Positions 1 through 9,030 of a stretch of 64,000 nt of DNA are shown here, in pieces. The translations under genes were made by a program, and so were the position numbers. The stretch lies in NCBI GenBank assembly GCA_003149345.1, contig QFWI01000008.1:930001-994000 (forward strand), written 5' to 3'. Source of the stretch: Vampirovibrio chlorellavorus. Its GTDB lineage: Bacteria; Cyanobacteriota; Vampirovibrionia; Vampirovibrionales; Vampirovibrionaceae. Position 1 is the first letter of the stretch. Each line of letters begins with the position of its first letter. The notes beneath the pieces are model-generated. The model was not told where the DNA came from and did no database searches. It saw nothing but the letters and a program-made list of their open reading frames with translations.

Positions 1-1
1 T

Positions 2-1474
2 TCATTCGCCCCTCACTCCCCGCTCATCCGCTTGAGTCAGGATTGGTTTGAGGTGAGTTGCCTTATTTTTCAAGCGCCACACATAAACGAGGGGCAAGCC
101 GGTCATCAGTACAAAATTGAGCAAATGCGCTTGTCCAACAAAGGTAATCGACAACATCTGGGCGCAAGAGACCACGATGAGCATTCGCTGAAGCCAGTCG
201 GCAGGCGCCAGGAAAAGAACCAGCGGAAAAAACATCCCAAAATACCAGGGATAAAACTTCAAACTGACCAGACCAATCAGCACCGCCATGGCCAACAGGG
301 CATCCCGAATCCACAAAGAAGGCGCGTAATCAGCTTGCCGCAATCGCCGCCAGCACAGCCCACCCAGAAACAGGGCATAGGCCCCCAGCAAGCCATTCTT
401 CAGAATAGCCCGAATGGTCTCCCGGTGGGGATGCAAGCTGGGTAACAGGGTTTTATCCAGATTCTTGAACAGGGCATACACAAAAGAATGCAGCGACCCA
501 TGGCTGACAAAGGCGTTCCGATTGATTTCCGTGAGGTGAAACTGCTGCCAATCCGGCAGATAAGGAAGCCCGCTCACCCCAAAAAGCACAGCGGCCAAGA
601 ACAAGCTCCCTATTAAAGCACCCAAAGCCCTTTTTTTAAACAAAAACAACATAGCCAACGGCAGAATCACCACCGCCCCGTACTTAATCAGCGTAGCGGC
701 CATCAAGGCCGGTAAAATCCACAACCAATGGCCCGCTATAGCCAAAAAGGCGGCCAGGGTGACGAAAAAGCCCATCACGCTGTCATTGTGCCCATTGCTA
801 ATGGCGTGAATCAGCACCAAAGGATTCCATAAATACAAATAGAGCGCTTGGGAGCCCGTCAACGCCGCAGGCGGAGGAGTCTTCCCTTGGCCACGGTTCA
901 GCCGGTTGACCCCGGCCACCATCAACAGGCCAGTCAACCCGACAATCAAGACATTAAACGCCTTAAACACGAACACGGTCAGCGCTTTATGGCCCGCCCC
1001 CAAGGCACAGAGGGCTTTGGCAAGCAGCAAATACAAAAAACCGTAAGGGCTGGGGTTGTTCACCCAGTGATCGGTGATCATGGGGTCCTGCTCCCAGTGG
1101 GGAATATGATCGACGGTATGAACATAGGGGTTGAGGCCATAATGCCACTGCTGCCAGCCCCGGTTGATGTAGCCAAACAAATCGGTAGAATGAAACGGCG
1201 GGATGGTCAAAGCCAGCAGGGCCAACAGCAATCCTGTCAGCCACAGGGTTTTAAGGGAAACCGATTGCCTTTTCAGGGCTAAAAAACCTTGCCAGTAGGT
1301 AAAAACCAGCACTGCGGTTAGCGGCCAGACAAAAACCTCTCTGACCCAGCGGGGCCCCGATAAAAGCGGCACGTTATAAAACAGAGCCGTCAGCCCCAGG
1401 GCCAAGGCCATCACCAGCACCCATGTGTTAAACGGGTACTGTTCAAAACGCCTGAAAAAACGGACTTGGCTCAA
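2..1474 (-). CDS. Polytopic membrane glycosyltransferase-like protein (GT87/MptB-like)
   Basis: About 490 residues with some ten to twelve hydrophobic segments, so an integral membrane protein. A loop containing FHSTDLFGYINRG, then NPY, IPHW and NPSPYGF, resembles the acceptor loop of polyprenyl-phosphate-sugar-dependent transferases (GT-C fold), with an acidic residue after the first long loop. The same loop recurs in the gene at 26200-27867, so the two are paralogues. An upstream GTG at 1528 keeps the frame open, but a TTG at 1474 is preferred because AAGGA lies 7 bases before it. The stop is at 2-4, so the gene is complete. Donor and acceptor are unknown. Confidence 0.7.
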   Translation of the reverse strand: MSQVRFFRRFEQYPFNTWVLVMALALGLTALFYNVPLLSGPRWVREVFVWPLTAVLVFTYWQGFLALKRQSVSLKTLWLTGLLLALLALTIPPFHSTDLFGYINRGWQQWHYGLNPYVHTVDHIPHWEQDPMITDHWVNNPSPYGFLYLLLAKALCALGAGHKALTVFVFKAFNVLIVGLTGLLMVAGVNRLNRGQGKTPPPAALTGSQALYLYLWNPLVLIHAISNGHNDSVMGFFVTLAAFLAIAGHWLWILPALMAATLIKYGAVVILPLAMLFLFKKRALGALIGSLFLAAVLFGVSGLPYLPDWQQFHLTEINRNAFVSHGSLHSFVYALFKNLDKTLLPSLHPHRETIRAILKNGLLGAYALFLGGLCWRRLRQADYAPSLWIRDALLAMAVLIGLVSLKFYPWYFGMFFPLVLFLAPADWLQRMLIVVSCAQMLSITFVGQAHLLNFVLMTGLPLVYVWRLKNKATHLKPILTQADERGVRGE

Positions 1475-1837
1475 AACATATTCCTTGAGATGGTGGGCTG
1501 GCCACAAACGACACCGGCCAGAACGCACTAAAAAGAAAAAGAGAGGGCCGCCTGTACCCCATTGTGCCGGTTGAATCCGGGAGAATCAAGTAAAAAAGCG
1601 CAATCGAGATCAGTTTGGGCTCAGCCCACAGGCGTGTTAAAATCAATGTATTCAATCGCCTGACCCAAAGACAGGACACCTGGAGTTAGAGAGCGTTAGA
1701 CTGTATTGGCGAGCCAGCCCCCAACCTCTTCTTTTTGGACGAGGCGAACCGCTGTCTTTAACGGAACCCTCACTGGGTGGTTGAATAAACTCATTCCAAG
1801 CGTCTGCGCCAAACAGAAAAAAACGGGAGAGTAAGGC
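1475..1837. other. Intergenic region between divergent genes
   Basis: About 360 bases between the membrane transferase and the secreted protein gene. It must hold the promoters of both. I see no convincing paired -35/-10 box, no RNA gene and no coding frame with a ribosome binding site. Confidence 0.4.
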
Positions 1838-2998
1838 ATGAACCTGAGCGGTATTCGCAAAGTCCTCAAACAATGCGGTCTGAAAAAAACACACGCAAAA
1901 ACAATGGGCCTCTGGGTTAGTTGTCTAGGGCTTTTGTGGAGTAGTGCCATCCCCGCTCAGGCTGCCTCCATTGACTTACTGAGATCGCTTCCGCTGAGCG
2001 TGGAGGGGTACGCCTCAGCCAAGGCTTTCCCGGAGAAATTCACCACCCCGGAACAGGTGATTCAGGCCCTGAACAGTACGCCGGTACTGCTGGTTCACAT
2101 GGAAGCCATCCGTCGGGCTTACCATGACCTGGATCCGGGCAGCCAAGACAAGCTGCTGGACGCCATTCATAAACGCCGCATGACCAACGAGAAGGATTTG
2201 ATGCTGGGCTTTGACCACGGCTACGCCCAGTTGGTTTTTAAGCAAAACAAAACCGGACTGTTCTTTCTGCGTAAGGCCAACGACTTTTTTCAGGATCAGT
2301 TCTCCGCCCTGGCCTACGGCATGGCGGAAGTAGAGGCCGATCTAAACCTGGAGGACTCCACCCCGGAAGTGACCACCACCCGCAAGCTGGATGCCATGTT
2401 CAAGCTGGCCGATGCCGTGCAACGGGACGCCATGAAACACCAACCCGGCTTTTGGCCCAGCTATATCCAGGTCATCGAAAAAATGAAAGAGATGCCCGCC
2501 TACAAAAGCTTTAGCAATCGGGACTTCAGCCTGGTTTACGTCCCTTATGGCAATGCCGTGGTGCCCTTGGGCGGCATTCAGAGCAGCAGCCAATCCCTAA
2601 CCACCAACAACCCGGAAGGGGGACTGACCAGCGCTTCCTTTGGCAGCGTGTGCAGCCCGGAGCCCAGCCCGTTCGACCTCAACGCCACGGTCGGCACGGG
2701 GGCCAGTGTCGCCCAGCAAACGGCCAACCTGAATGGCTACCCGGCACTGATTCAGTTTTTTCCGACTTCGGTGGAAAAGCAGTACCACGTGCGAGTGACC
2801 AGCAACACGGGGCAGCCCCTGGCCAACTTCCGGGCCCACACCATTCCCAACCGTATTGTGGAAGACCTGGACAAAGACGGTGTCTATGAAATCGTGGTGC
2901 GCCAGTATCGGGAAAACCCGTTGCAGCCGGTCATTGTTTACCGGGCTACGCCTTGCGGACTGGAAGCGGATCAAAAAATCCTCGACAATTTCCAGTAA
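1838..2998 (+). CDS. Secreted protein of unknown function with a C-terminal calcium-loop-like repeat
   Basis: 386 residues. A hydrophobic stretch around residues 28-42 followed by AQAAS looks like a signal peptide with a long basic N-region. The start is supported by GGGAGAGTAAGG just before the ATG. The middle is helical and charged. Near residue 347 the motif DLDKDGVYEIVV has the DxDxDG spacing of EF-hand/FG-GAP type calcium loops, in a beta-rich C-terminal domain with two cysteines (C270 region and near the end). I do not recognise the family. Probably exported and possibly surface-associated (inference). Confidence 0.6.
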   Translation: MNLSGIRKVLKQCGLKKTHAKTMGLWVSCLGLLWSSAIPAQAASIDLLRSLPLSVEGYASAKAFPEKFTTPEQVIQALNSTPVLLVHMEAIRRAYHDLDPGSQDKLLDAIHKRRMTNEKDLMLGFDHGYAQLVFKQNKTGLFFLRKANDFFQDQFSALAYGMAEVEADLNLEDSTPEVTTTRKLDAMFKLADAVQRDAMKHQPGFWPSYIQVIEKMKEMPAYKSFSNRDFSLVYVPYGNAVVPLGGIQSSSQSLTTNNPEGGLTSASFGSVCSPEPSPFDLNATVGTGASVAQQTANLNGYPALIQFFPTSVEKQYHVRVTSNTGQPLANFRAHTIPNRIVEDLDKDGVYEIVVRQYRENPLQPVIVYRATPCGLEADQKILDNFQ

Positions 2999-3016
2999 CA
3001 CCAAGTCAGCCTCAGG

Positions 3017-3799
3017 CTAAACGGGTTGCCGGATGGGCCAGCGGTCTCGCATGGCCTGGCAATCGGCTTCCAGGAAATCCAGAATGACCTGCACAGCGAT
3101 GTCCATGTCCTGGCTGACCGGGAAAATACGATGCCCAGAGCGCTCCAGAGCGGTCATTTTGACCGGGGCGGATTGCCCAATCACCTGGGCCAGTTTTTCC
3201 ATTTCCCGATAGGGGATGGTTAAGTCATAAATGGAATGGGCCAAACTGACCGGCACCTGAATCTGGCCCACCTGTTCCTTCATCAGTGAAAAAATAATTT
3301 GGGTTTGTTGCAATAGCTTGGGCACATTCCACAGCTTCACATCCGGTCGAGTAAACGCAATTCTGTCCCGCGGGGCCAGATAAAGGCTGCGAACCAGTTG
3401 CGGCAAGGACATTTGGGTCAGTCCCCGGATGTGATTGTAGAAGTAAGCATGCTCGTACGGGGCGGAAAACACCACGATTCCGCCCAGCTTGGGCGGCTGA
3501 ACGGCTGCGGTTAATAATGTACAAATGCCCCCCAACGAATGCCCAACAATATAAACCTCATCCACTGAACTGGCAAACCGCTCATACTCAGCGGCGCAGT
3601 GATCCAGAATCTCAAAGGCAGAGGTCTCAAAAAAGCGTTTGTCAGGCCGCTCCCCATGGCCGGGCAATGTAATCAGTCGGGTGTGATACCCCTGCTGCCG
3701 CAAAGAGACGTCCACCGGCTGCATCTCCAGAGGAGAACCGGTCAGCCCATGAATCAGAAGCACGCCTTTTTTTGAACCATCCCTGAGAATCTTGCCCAT
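3017..3799 (-). CDS. Alpha/beta hydrolase, carboxylesterase/monoacylglycerol lipase-like
   Basis: An alpha/beta-hydrolase fold protein: GVLLIHGLTGSP forms the oxyanion strand-turn, GHSLGG is the nucleophile elbow (Ser), and the pattern SIYDLTIP followed by SGHRIFP supplies the Asp and His of the triad. This layout matches Est30-type carboxylesterases and related lipases of about 250-260 residues. ATG 3799 is preferred, giving a short N-terminus before the first strand. A TTG at 3874 would add 25 residues but has no ribosome binding site. It lies downstream of the DEAD-box helicase on the same strand. The substrate is unknown. Confidence 0.75.
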   Translation of the reverse strand: MGKILRDGSKKGVLLIHGLTGSPLEMQPVDVSLRQQGYHTRLITLPGHGERPDKRFFETSAFEILDHCAAEYERFASSVDEVYIVGHSLGGICTLLTAAVQPPKLGGIVVFSAPYEHAYFYNHIRGLTQMSLPQLVRSLYLAPRDRIAFTRPDVKLWNVPKLLQQTQIIFSLMKEQVGQIQVPVSLAHSIYDLTIPYREMEKLAQVIGQSAPVKMTALERSGHRIFPVSQDMDIAVQVILDFLEADCQAMRDRWPIRQPV

Positions 3800-3924
3800 A
3801 AGAATCTTGCCGTCCTTGCGCCACGCCACAAAACCCAAAGACGATTCCCCACATAAGACTGTTCCCAGGCTCAAGTGTTTTTAGTCGGACTCACCGATGG
3901 CTATCAAAGGATGCCCTGAAGGCG

Positions 3925-5238
3925 TTAACTTTCCGCCGTGGTGGGCGTGACTGTGGCTCCTGTTGGGCCAGCGACCGGGTTTGGCTTACCGGAACGGCGA
4001 GGGCGACGTTTCTGCCCATTCGGGTTATGACCATTGGGCTTTTGTCCACCACGCCCGTGTCCAAAACCGGAATTGCCCTGCCCTTGGTAACGGCCAAAGC
4101 CTTTGGGCGGCGCATCCTCAAACTCCAATTCGCAACTGGGGTGCTTTTGCAAGCCCATCTTCACCCGACGCTCCAGAAGTTCCAGGGCCCGCTTTTCAAA
4201 GGGGTTGAAAAAGGTCATGGCCACCCCGGTCTCACCCTTACGGGCGGTTCGTCCGATGCGGTGAATGTAGGATTCGGGATCGTGGGGTGGGGAGAAATTG
4301 ATGACATGGGTCAGGTTATCCACATCGATGCCTCGGGCCATAATATCGGTGGATACCAGCAACTTCAACTTGCCGGAACGGAAAGCGTCCATGACCTGAT
4401 CCCGATCGCCCTGGGCCATGGCCCCGTGCAGGCAATCAATGGGGTAGTAATCCCGCATTTTACGGGTCAACAGCACCACATCCCGCTTGGTTTGGCAGAA
4501 CACAATCCCGTACATATCGGGATGTTCTTTGACAATTTGGCGCAGCAGGCGGTGCTTTTCCTCGTCTTTCACCACGTAGTACAGTTGCTGAATATTTTCC
4601 GCGGTTTTGGTTTGCGGCTGGATGCGCACTTCTTCCGGGTGATACATATACTGATCGGCGATTTTACGAATCTCCGGGGACACGGTGGCCGAAAACAGCC
4701 AGGTTTCCCGCCCGCCGGGTAAATGCTTGAAGATAGACTCAATATCGGGCCGAAAGCCCATATCCAGCATCTCATCGGCTTCATCCAGAATGACCATGCG
4801 GGTTTGGGACAAATCCATGGTGACCTGACCAATGTGATCCAGCACCCGACCGGGGGTGCCCACAATAATCTGGGCTTTGCGCTCCCGCAGGGCTTCTTTT
4901 TGCACAAACACGTTTTCCCCGCCAAAAATGGGCAGGGCCTGAATGCCTTTTTCAGCGCCAATGCGGTTCAGCTCCTCGGCAATTTGCTGCACCAACTCAC
5001 GGGTGGGCCCTAGAATCAAGGCATCAATAGTTCCGGTGCCAGGGGTTAGTCGACTAATCAGTGGAATGCCAAAGGCAGCGGTTTTACCGGTTCCGGTAGG
5101 GGCTTGCCCTAAAAAGTCTTGCCCGGTCAACAGTTTGGGGATGGCCATTTCCTGAATGGGGGTCATCTCGTGATAACCCATCTGATCCAGTGATTTTAAA
5201 ACAGCGGCATCCAGGGGGAGAGTTTGAAATTGAGTCAT
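3925..5238 (-). CDS. DEAD-box ATP-dependent RNA helicase
   Basis: 437 residues with all family motifs in order: Q motif near residue 29, Walker A APTGTGKT, PTRE, TPGR, DEAD, SAT, then in the second RecA domain the ARGID and HRIGRTAR motifs. After about residue 370 comes a Gly/Arg/Asn-rich basic tail typical of RNA-binding extensions in CshA/DeaD/CrhR-like enzymes. It unwinds short RNA duplexes in ribosome assembly or mRNA decay. It follows a 54-residue gene and a Ski2-like helicase on the same strand with only 47 bases between, so co-transcription is likely. The exact orthologue (cshA, deaD or crhR) cannot be decided. Confidence 0.95.
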   Translation of the reverse strand: MTQFQTLPLDAAVLKSLDQMGYHEMTPIQEMAIPKLLTGQDFLGQAPTGTGKTAAFGIPLISRLTPGTGTIDALILGPTRELVQQIAEELNRIGAEKGIQALPIFGGENVFVQKEALRERKAQIIVGTPGRVLDHIGQVTMDLSQTRMVILDEADEMLDMGFRPDIESIFKHLPGGRETWLFSATVSPEIRKIADQYMYHPEEVRIQPQTKTAENIQQLYYVVKDEEKHRLLRQIVKEHPDMYGIVFCQTKRDVVLLTRKMRDYYPIDCLHGAMAQGDRDQVMDAFRSGKLKLLVSTDIMARGIDVDNLTHVINFSPPHDPESYIHRIGRTARKGETGVAMTFFNPFEKRALELLERRVKMGLQKHPSCELEFEDAPPKGFGRYQGQGNSGFGHGRGGQKPNGHNPNGQKRRPRRSGKPNPVAGPTGATVTPTTAES

Positions 5239-5285
5239 AAATTTAATTGTACACCTGTTAGTTTGGATTGAGCAGGAGAAAGTAC

Positions 5286-5450
5286 TTAACGAATACTATC
5301 CTGCCGCATCAGCTCTGTAAAATAATCTCGAACGGTTCCCAGCGGGCGAAAATCCGGCAACTTGGATCGAGTGGCCCTATCAGGGGAGGATACCTCAGAC
5401 GTAGCGGAAGGCTCATTCATCTTGGGCTCAAGGTTATTGGGGTCACTCAT
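5286..5450 (-). CDS. Small 54-residue protein translationally coupled to Ski2-like helicase
   Basis: The ATG at 5450 overlaps the TGA stop of the upstream helicase (sequence ATGA), the usual sign of translational coupling, and the frame runs to TAA at 5286-5288. The product begins MSDPNNLEPK and has an acidic, Ser/Pro-rich first half. The second half has the pattern LPDFRPLGTVRDYF and ends in an amphipathic stretch. No transmembrane segment and no known domain. It sits between two RNA helicases, so a role as a helicase partner is conceivable, but that is only inference from position. Confidence 0.55.
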   Translation of the reverse strand: MSDPNNLEPKMNEPSATSEVSSPDRATRSKLPDFRPLGTVRDYFTELMRQDSIR

Positions 5451-8023
5451 ACCTGGGGAAACTCCGTGGTTGGGGGCAAGGCCTCCTGGAAACTGCCGAC
5501 GACACTGTCGACGTCAAGGGAGGATTCCGGTTCCGCTTCTGACGCCTCCCCGGCTTCGGACTTCACAGCCAAAGATTGAGAAACGCCCCTATCAGAATCA
5601 ACACTGGGAAACGGCAATAATTGCCCTCCTGCTATGGTCGGCTCCACCGGCAATGCCGCTGCCACCGCAGCGACCACCGGCTCTTCAATCAGCTCGATTT
5701 CTTTAATGGGTTCTCGATCAATCAACTTCAGGGCCTCTTTGGCGGTCAGGCGAATCTTCAGGGGCAAGGTATCAATGCGGCTGATTTGCCGCAGGATATC
5801 GGCAGTGCGGCGCAGCAAGCGCACAATATCGCCTTCCCCAATATTGGTAATGCCCACCAGACGTTCCCAGGCCCAGCCCAAGGCCCAGGCTTCCACCAGC
5901 CCACTGGCCACCGGGTTCAAAATAATGCCCACAGCCACCTTGTGTTTGCGCTGCAAGCGATCCACCCGTTGTAACAGCAGATCCACCTTGTTTAAGGCCT
6001 CTACCACCGCATTGGAAAGATGGAATTTGACGTATAGATTCTCCCGGTTGCTGTCATTCAGCAAGGCCGAGACCAAAGCGGCCAACTGCGGGGCGGTCAA
6101 ATCATCAATGACACCGATGGCTAGCAAGATTTCCGCCATGGCATACTCGTTCTCCGAACGGATCTGGGCGGTCAACTCCCCCCGACGGGTGGGCTTGTCC
6201 TGTGCGTCCAGGTATTCCGTTTCCCGCAGCAGATTATAGATGTTCATAAACCGACGCCAGTGGGTATCATTCTCTTCAGCCAGAAACCGGTTCACCGTCT
6301 TCAGCTTGCGCTGCTCCCGCTGAATGCGCTCCTCCACCCGCTCGTGCTTGCGCAACACGTCGCAGCGGTTACAAGGACTGCTGTTAATGGTGGCTCGCAG
6401 GTTATTCAGCTTGCCCTGCTCGTGATTGAGCTGTTTATGCACTTCCGGCGAATTACCATGCTGTTTGAGTTGCTTTTGCAGAATGCGCACAAAACGGGCG
6501 GTTTCATGCACCAGTTCCTTGGCCCGCAAATACCCCTGGAAATCCTTATCCGTGACCCCCACCGGGCATTTGAAATCCAGCAATTGCTGCAATTCGGCCT
6601 CGTGGTGGGCCTTGGACTCCTCCAGCGGGCGTAACCGCCGGGCAGCGGTAAACTGGCCAAAACTCTGGCGGATCAGGAATTCGGCTTGCTCTAAGCTGTG
6701 CTTTTGCAGCAGATTCAAGACCATGCCATAGGTGGGGGTGAATTGGCTATTCAAGGGCTCCGGCGGACTACTAGCCAGGGTGGCGGCCTCTTGGGCCCCT
6801 TCGTACTGGGAACTGACGATGATCACGTAGCCCACTTCATCCATGCCCCGCCGTCCGGCCCGCCCGGACATTTGCAGAAACTCGCTGGCCGTGAGAATGC
6901 GATGCCCGTCGTTGGTGCGCTTGGAAATCTTGGTAATGACCGTGGAACGGGCAGGCATGTTGATGCCCGCGGCCAGGGTTTCCGTAGCAAAGACCACTTT
7001 AATCAGGCCTTGCTGGAACAGGGTCTCCACCAAGTGCTTCATGGCCGGTAGCAGCCCGGCGTGGTGGCTGGCAAAGCCATTACGAATGTACTTAATCTGG
7101 GGACTACTCTCCAGAAAAGGATTCTGGGCCACAAACTCATCCACCTTGCGCTCCAACTCCTTGCGCTCGGCGGGAGACAACAGCTTGAGGGGAAAGGTGA
7201 ATTCCAGGTGCTTATCGCAATCCTTACGACTGAAAGTAAAGAAGATGGCAGGCAGCATGTCTTTTTCCGCCATCACGGAAATCAGCTCATTGGGCCGGAA
7301 AAAACGGCTGCCCTTGGCGAATCGTTGCCCTTTCATGTCCAGCTTCAGCTTGCGATTCAGTTTTTTCTGCCCGTCGGCGCCAATGGGTTCAAACAGGGGC
7401 AGCAGCCGGTCCCGATCGTAGAAAGAAAAACGCAGGGGAACGGGGCGGAAATCACTCCAGATCAACCGGGTATCGTGGTGTACCTCATTGATCCAGTCAG
7501 TCAGCTCGGCGGCATTGGCCACGGTGGCGGACAGGGCAATCAACTGAATGTTGTCCGGGCAATAAATAATGCACTCTTCCCACACCGTGCCCCGCTCGGA
7601 ATCGTTCATGTAATGGCATTCATCCAGCACCACATAGCCCAGATAGCTCAGGACACTGCTATCACCCTCAATGCCGTAGAGCATGTTACGGAAGATTTCA
7701 GTGGTCATCACAATAATGCGGGCATCCCGGTTAAAGGAAGAATCCCCGGTCAGCAAACCCACGTTGGCCTCGCCATACTGCTTTTTAAGGTCAAAGTACT
7801 TCTGGTTGCTCAAGGCCTTCAGCGGTGTGGTGTAGAAAATCTTTTTCCCTTCAGACAAGGCCCGCATGGCCGCGTATTCGGCGATAATGGTTTTCCCACT
7901 CCCGGTAGGAGCGCAAACCACCACGCTGTGCCCCTCGGAAATCTGCCGAATGGCCTCCGCCTGAAAATCATCCAGCGGAAAATCGAGCTGAGCCTGAAAC
8001 TCTTCTAGTTGAAATCCGCTCAT
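5447..8023 (-). CDS. Ski2-like DExH RNA helicase
   Basis: 858 residues. Walker A APTGSGKT near residue 38, DExH box DECH with HYMNDSERG following, SAT motif, and motif VI in the form QMSGRAGRRGMD. This is the signature of the Ski2/Mtr4 family as found in cyanobacteria and chloroplasts (ISE2-like). A CxxC (CNRCD) with flanking coiled coil lies in the middle and a helical DSHCT-like C-terminal domain follows. The last 80 residues are acidic and low-complexity. Likely role: unwinding structured RNA during processing or decay. The start overlaps the purine nucleoside phosphorylase stop (TAATG), and the stop overlaps the next small gene. Confidence 0.9.
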   Translation of the reverse strand: MSGFQLEEFQAQLDFPLDDFQAEAIRQISEGHSVVVCAPTGSGKTIIAEYAAMRALSEGKKIFYTTPLKALSNQKYFDLKKQYGEANVGLLTGDSSFNRDARIIVMTTEIFRNMLYGIEGDSSVLSYLGYVVLDECHYMNDSERGTVWEECIIYCPDNIQLIALSATVANAAELTDWINEVHHDTRLIWSDFRPVPLRFSFYDRDRLLPLFEPIGADGQKKLNRKLKLDMKGQRFAKGSRFFRPNELISVMAEKDMLPAIFFTFSRKDCDKHLEFTFPLKLLSPAERKELERKVDEFVAQNPFLESSPQIKYIRNGFASHHAGLLPAMKHLVETLFQQGLIKVVFATETLAAGINMPARSTVITKISKRTNDGHRILTASEFLQMSGRAGRRGMDEVGYVIIVSSQYEGAQEAATLASSPPEPLNSQFTPTYGMVLNLLQKHSLEQAEFLIRQSFGQFTAARRLRPLEESKAHHEAELQQLLDFKCPVGVTDKDFQGYLRAKELVHETARFVRILQKQLKQHGNSPEVHKQLNHEQGKLNNLRATINSSPCNRCDVLRKHERVEERIQREQRKLKTVNRFLAEENDTHWRRFMNIYNLLRETEYLDAQDKPTRRGELTAQIRSENEYAMAEILLAIGVIDDLTAPQLAALVSALLNDSNRENLYVKFHLSNAVVEALNKVDLLLQRVDRLQRKHKVAVGIILNPVASGLVEAWALGWAWERLVGITNIGEGDIVRLLRRTADILRQISRIDTLPLKIRLTAKEALKLIDREPIKEIELIEEPVVAAVAAALPVEPTIAGGQLLPFPSVDSDRGVSQSLAVKSEAGEASEAEPESSLDVDSVVGSFQEALPPTTEFPQV

Positions 8024-8886
8024 TATAGCCCCACCTGAGAGAGAGAAGCGGACGACTGCGTAGCCAACTGATTTAACACCCCACTGAGCAAAGTGGTAAA
8101 ACGTTGACGGGCTTGCTCAGCCGTTTCCATGACTTCCTGATGACTCAGTTTCTGCTCGGACAATCCGGCGGCGGCGTTGGTAATACAGGAAATCCCCAAC
8201 ACCGGCAGCTCCATGTGATTGGCCGCAATCACTTCCGGCACGGTGGACATGCCCACAGCATCCGCTCCCAGCGAACGCAACATGCGCACCTCCGCCGGGG
8301 TTTCGTAAGTGGGGCCACTCAGCCCGGCATAAACACCACTGGCCAGGTCAATATGGGCCTCTTGAGCCACTTGCTGGGCCAAGGTACGGAGGGCTTTGCT
8401 GTACGCTTGACTCATATCGGGGAAACGGGGCCCCAAACTATCATGGTTCTCACCCCGGAGGGGATTATCTCCCATCAAGTTCAAATGATCTTCAATCATC
8501 ATCAGGGTACCCGGCTGGAACTCGGGGTTAATCCCGCCAGCGGCGTTGGTCACAATCAAAAATTCGAGCCCCAGTTGCTTCAACACCCGCACCGGAAACA
8601 CGACTGTATCCATGGAGTGCCCTTCGTAGTAATGAAACCGCCCCTGCATGCAGGCAATCGTGAAACCCGGTGCAACCTCGCCAATCACCAATCGTCCGGC
8701 ATGGCCCTGCACCCAAGACTTTTGGAAGTGGGGAATGTTTTTATAATCGATGACTACCGCGTTTTTCAAAGTATCCGCAAAGGCGCCCAGGCCAGAACCC
8801 AAAATGACCAGCCCCTTCAGAGACTGACCGGACAAATGATTTTGAATATAGGCGACGGCTTCGGCCAAATGTTCCTGAAATGACAT
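8023..8886 (-). CDS. punA: Purine nucleoside phosphorylase
   Basis: 287 residues, the length of trimeric PNP. It contains the phosphate-binding GSGLGAF near the N-terminus, HAGRLVIG, GRFHYYEGH, the NAAGGINP segment and a C-terminal TNAAAGL, all hallmarks of the PNP/MTAP family. It converts purine (deoxy)nucleosides plus phosphate to free base and (deoxy)ribose-1-phosphate in the cytosol. MSTVPE and the purine-site pattern fit a guanosine/inosine-type PNP rather than MTA phosphorylase. It is the first gene of the minus-strand run that continues into the Ski2-like helicase with a 1-base overlap, and is divergent from the pyrimidine phosphorylase gene. Confidence 0.93.
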   Translation of the reverse strand: MSFQEHLAEAVAYIQNHLSGQSLKGLVILGSGLGAFADTLKNAVVIDYKNIPHFQKSWVQGHAGRLVIGEVAPGFTIACMQGRFHYYEGHSMDTVVFPVRVLKQLGLEFLIVTNAAGGINPEFQPGTLMMIEDHLNLMGDNPLRGENHDSLGPRFPDMSQAYSKALRTLAQQVAQEAHIDLASGVYAGLSGPTYETPAEVRMLRSLGADAVGMSTVPEVIAANHMELPVLGISCITNAAAGLSEQKLSHQEVMETAEQARQRFTTLLSGVLNQLATQSSASLSQVGL

Positions 8887-8919
8887 AGACTAAAAATCCT
8901 GTTTGGCTTTTGGGCTATA

Positions 8920-8925
8920 ATTTTG
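8920..8925 (+). promoter_or_regulatory. Candidate -10 box for the thymidine/pyrimidine phosphorylase gene
   Basis: A perfect TATAAT about 105 bases before the phosphorylase start. No good -35 hexamer sits at the right distance, so this is tentative. Confidence 0.3.
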
Positions 8926-8973
8926 GCAATGACGCTTGAAAGCGCCGTATTTCCATAAAATTTAAGTTGTCCA

Positions 8974-9010
8974 CAGTCAGTCATCTACATTCAGTCGACC
9001 CTATTCAGTC
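8974..9010. repeat. Short direct repeats upstream of the phosphorylase gene
   Basis: CAGTCAGTC at 8974-8982, then ATTCAGTC at 8989-8996 and again at 9003-9010, the last two exactly 14 bases apart. The CAGTC core occurs four times in 37 bases directly before the gene. It may be an operator for a nucleoside-responsive regulator (inference). Confidence 0.35.
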
Positions 9011-9030
9011 AAGTTACGCAGGCACTGTCC

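Noticed and set aside
1529..1837. Possible tRNA (GGTTGAATCC-like T arm near 1570)
   Set aside because: The invariant TTC of the T loop is missing and no acceptor, D or anticodon stem could be built.
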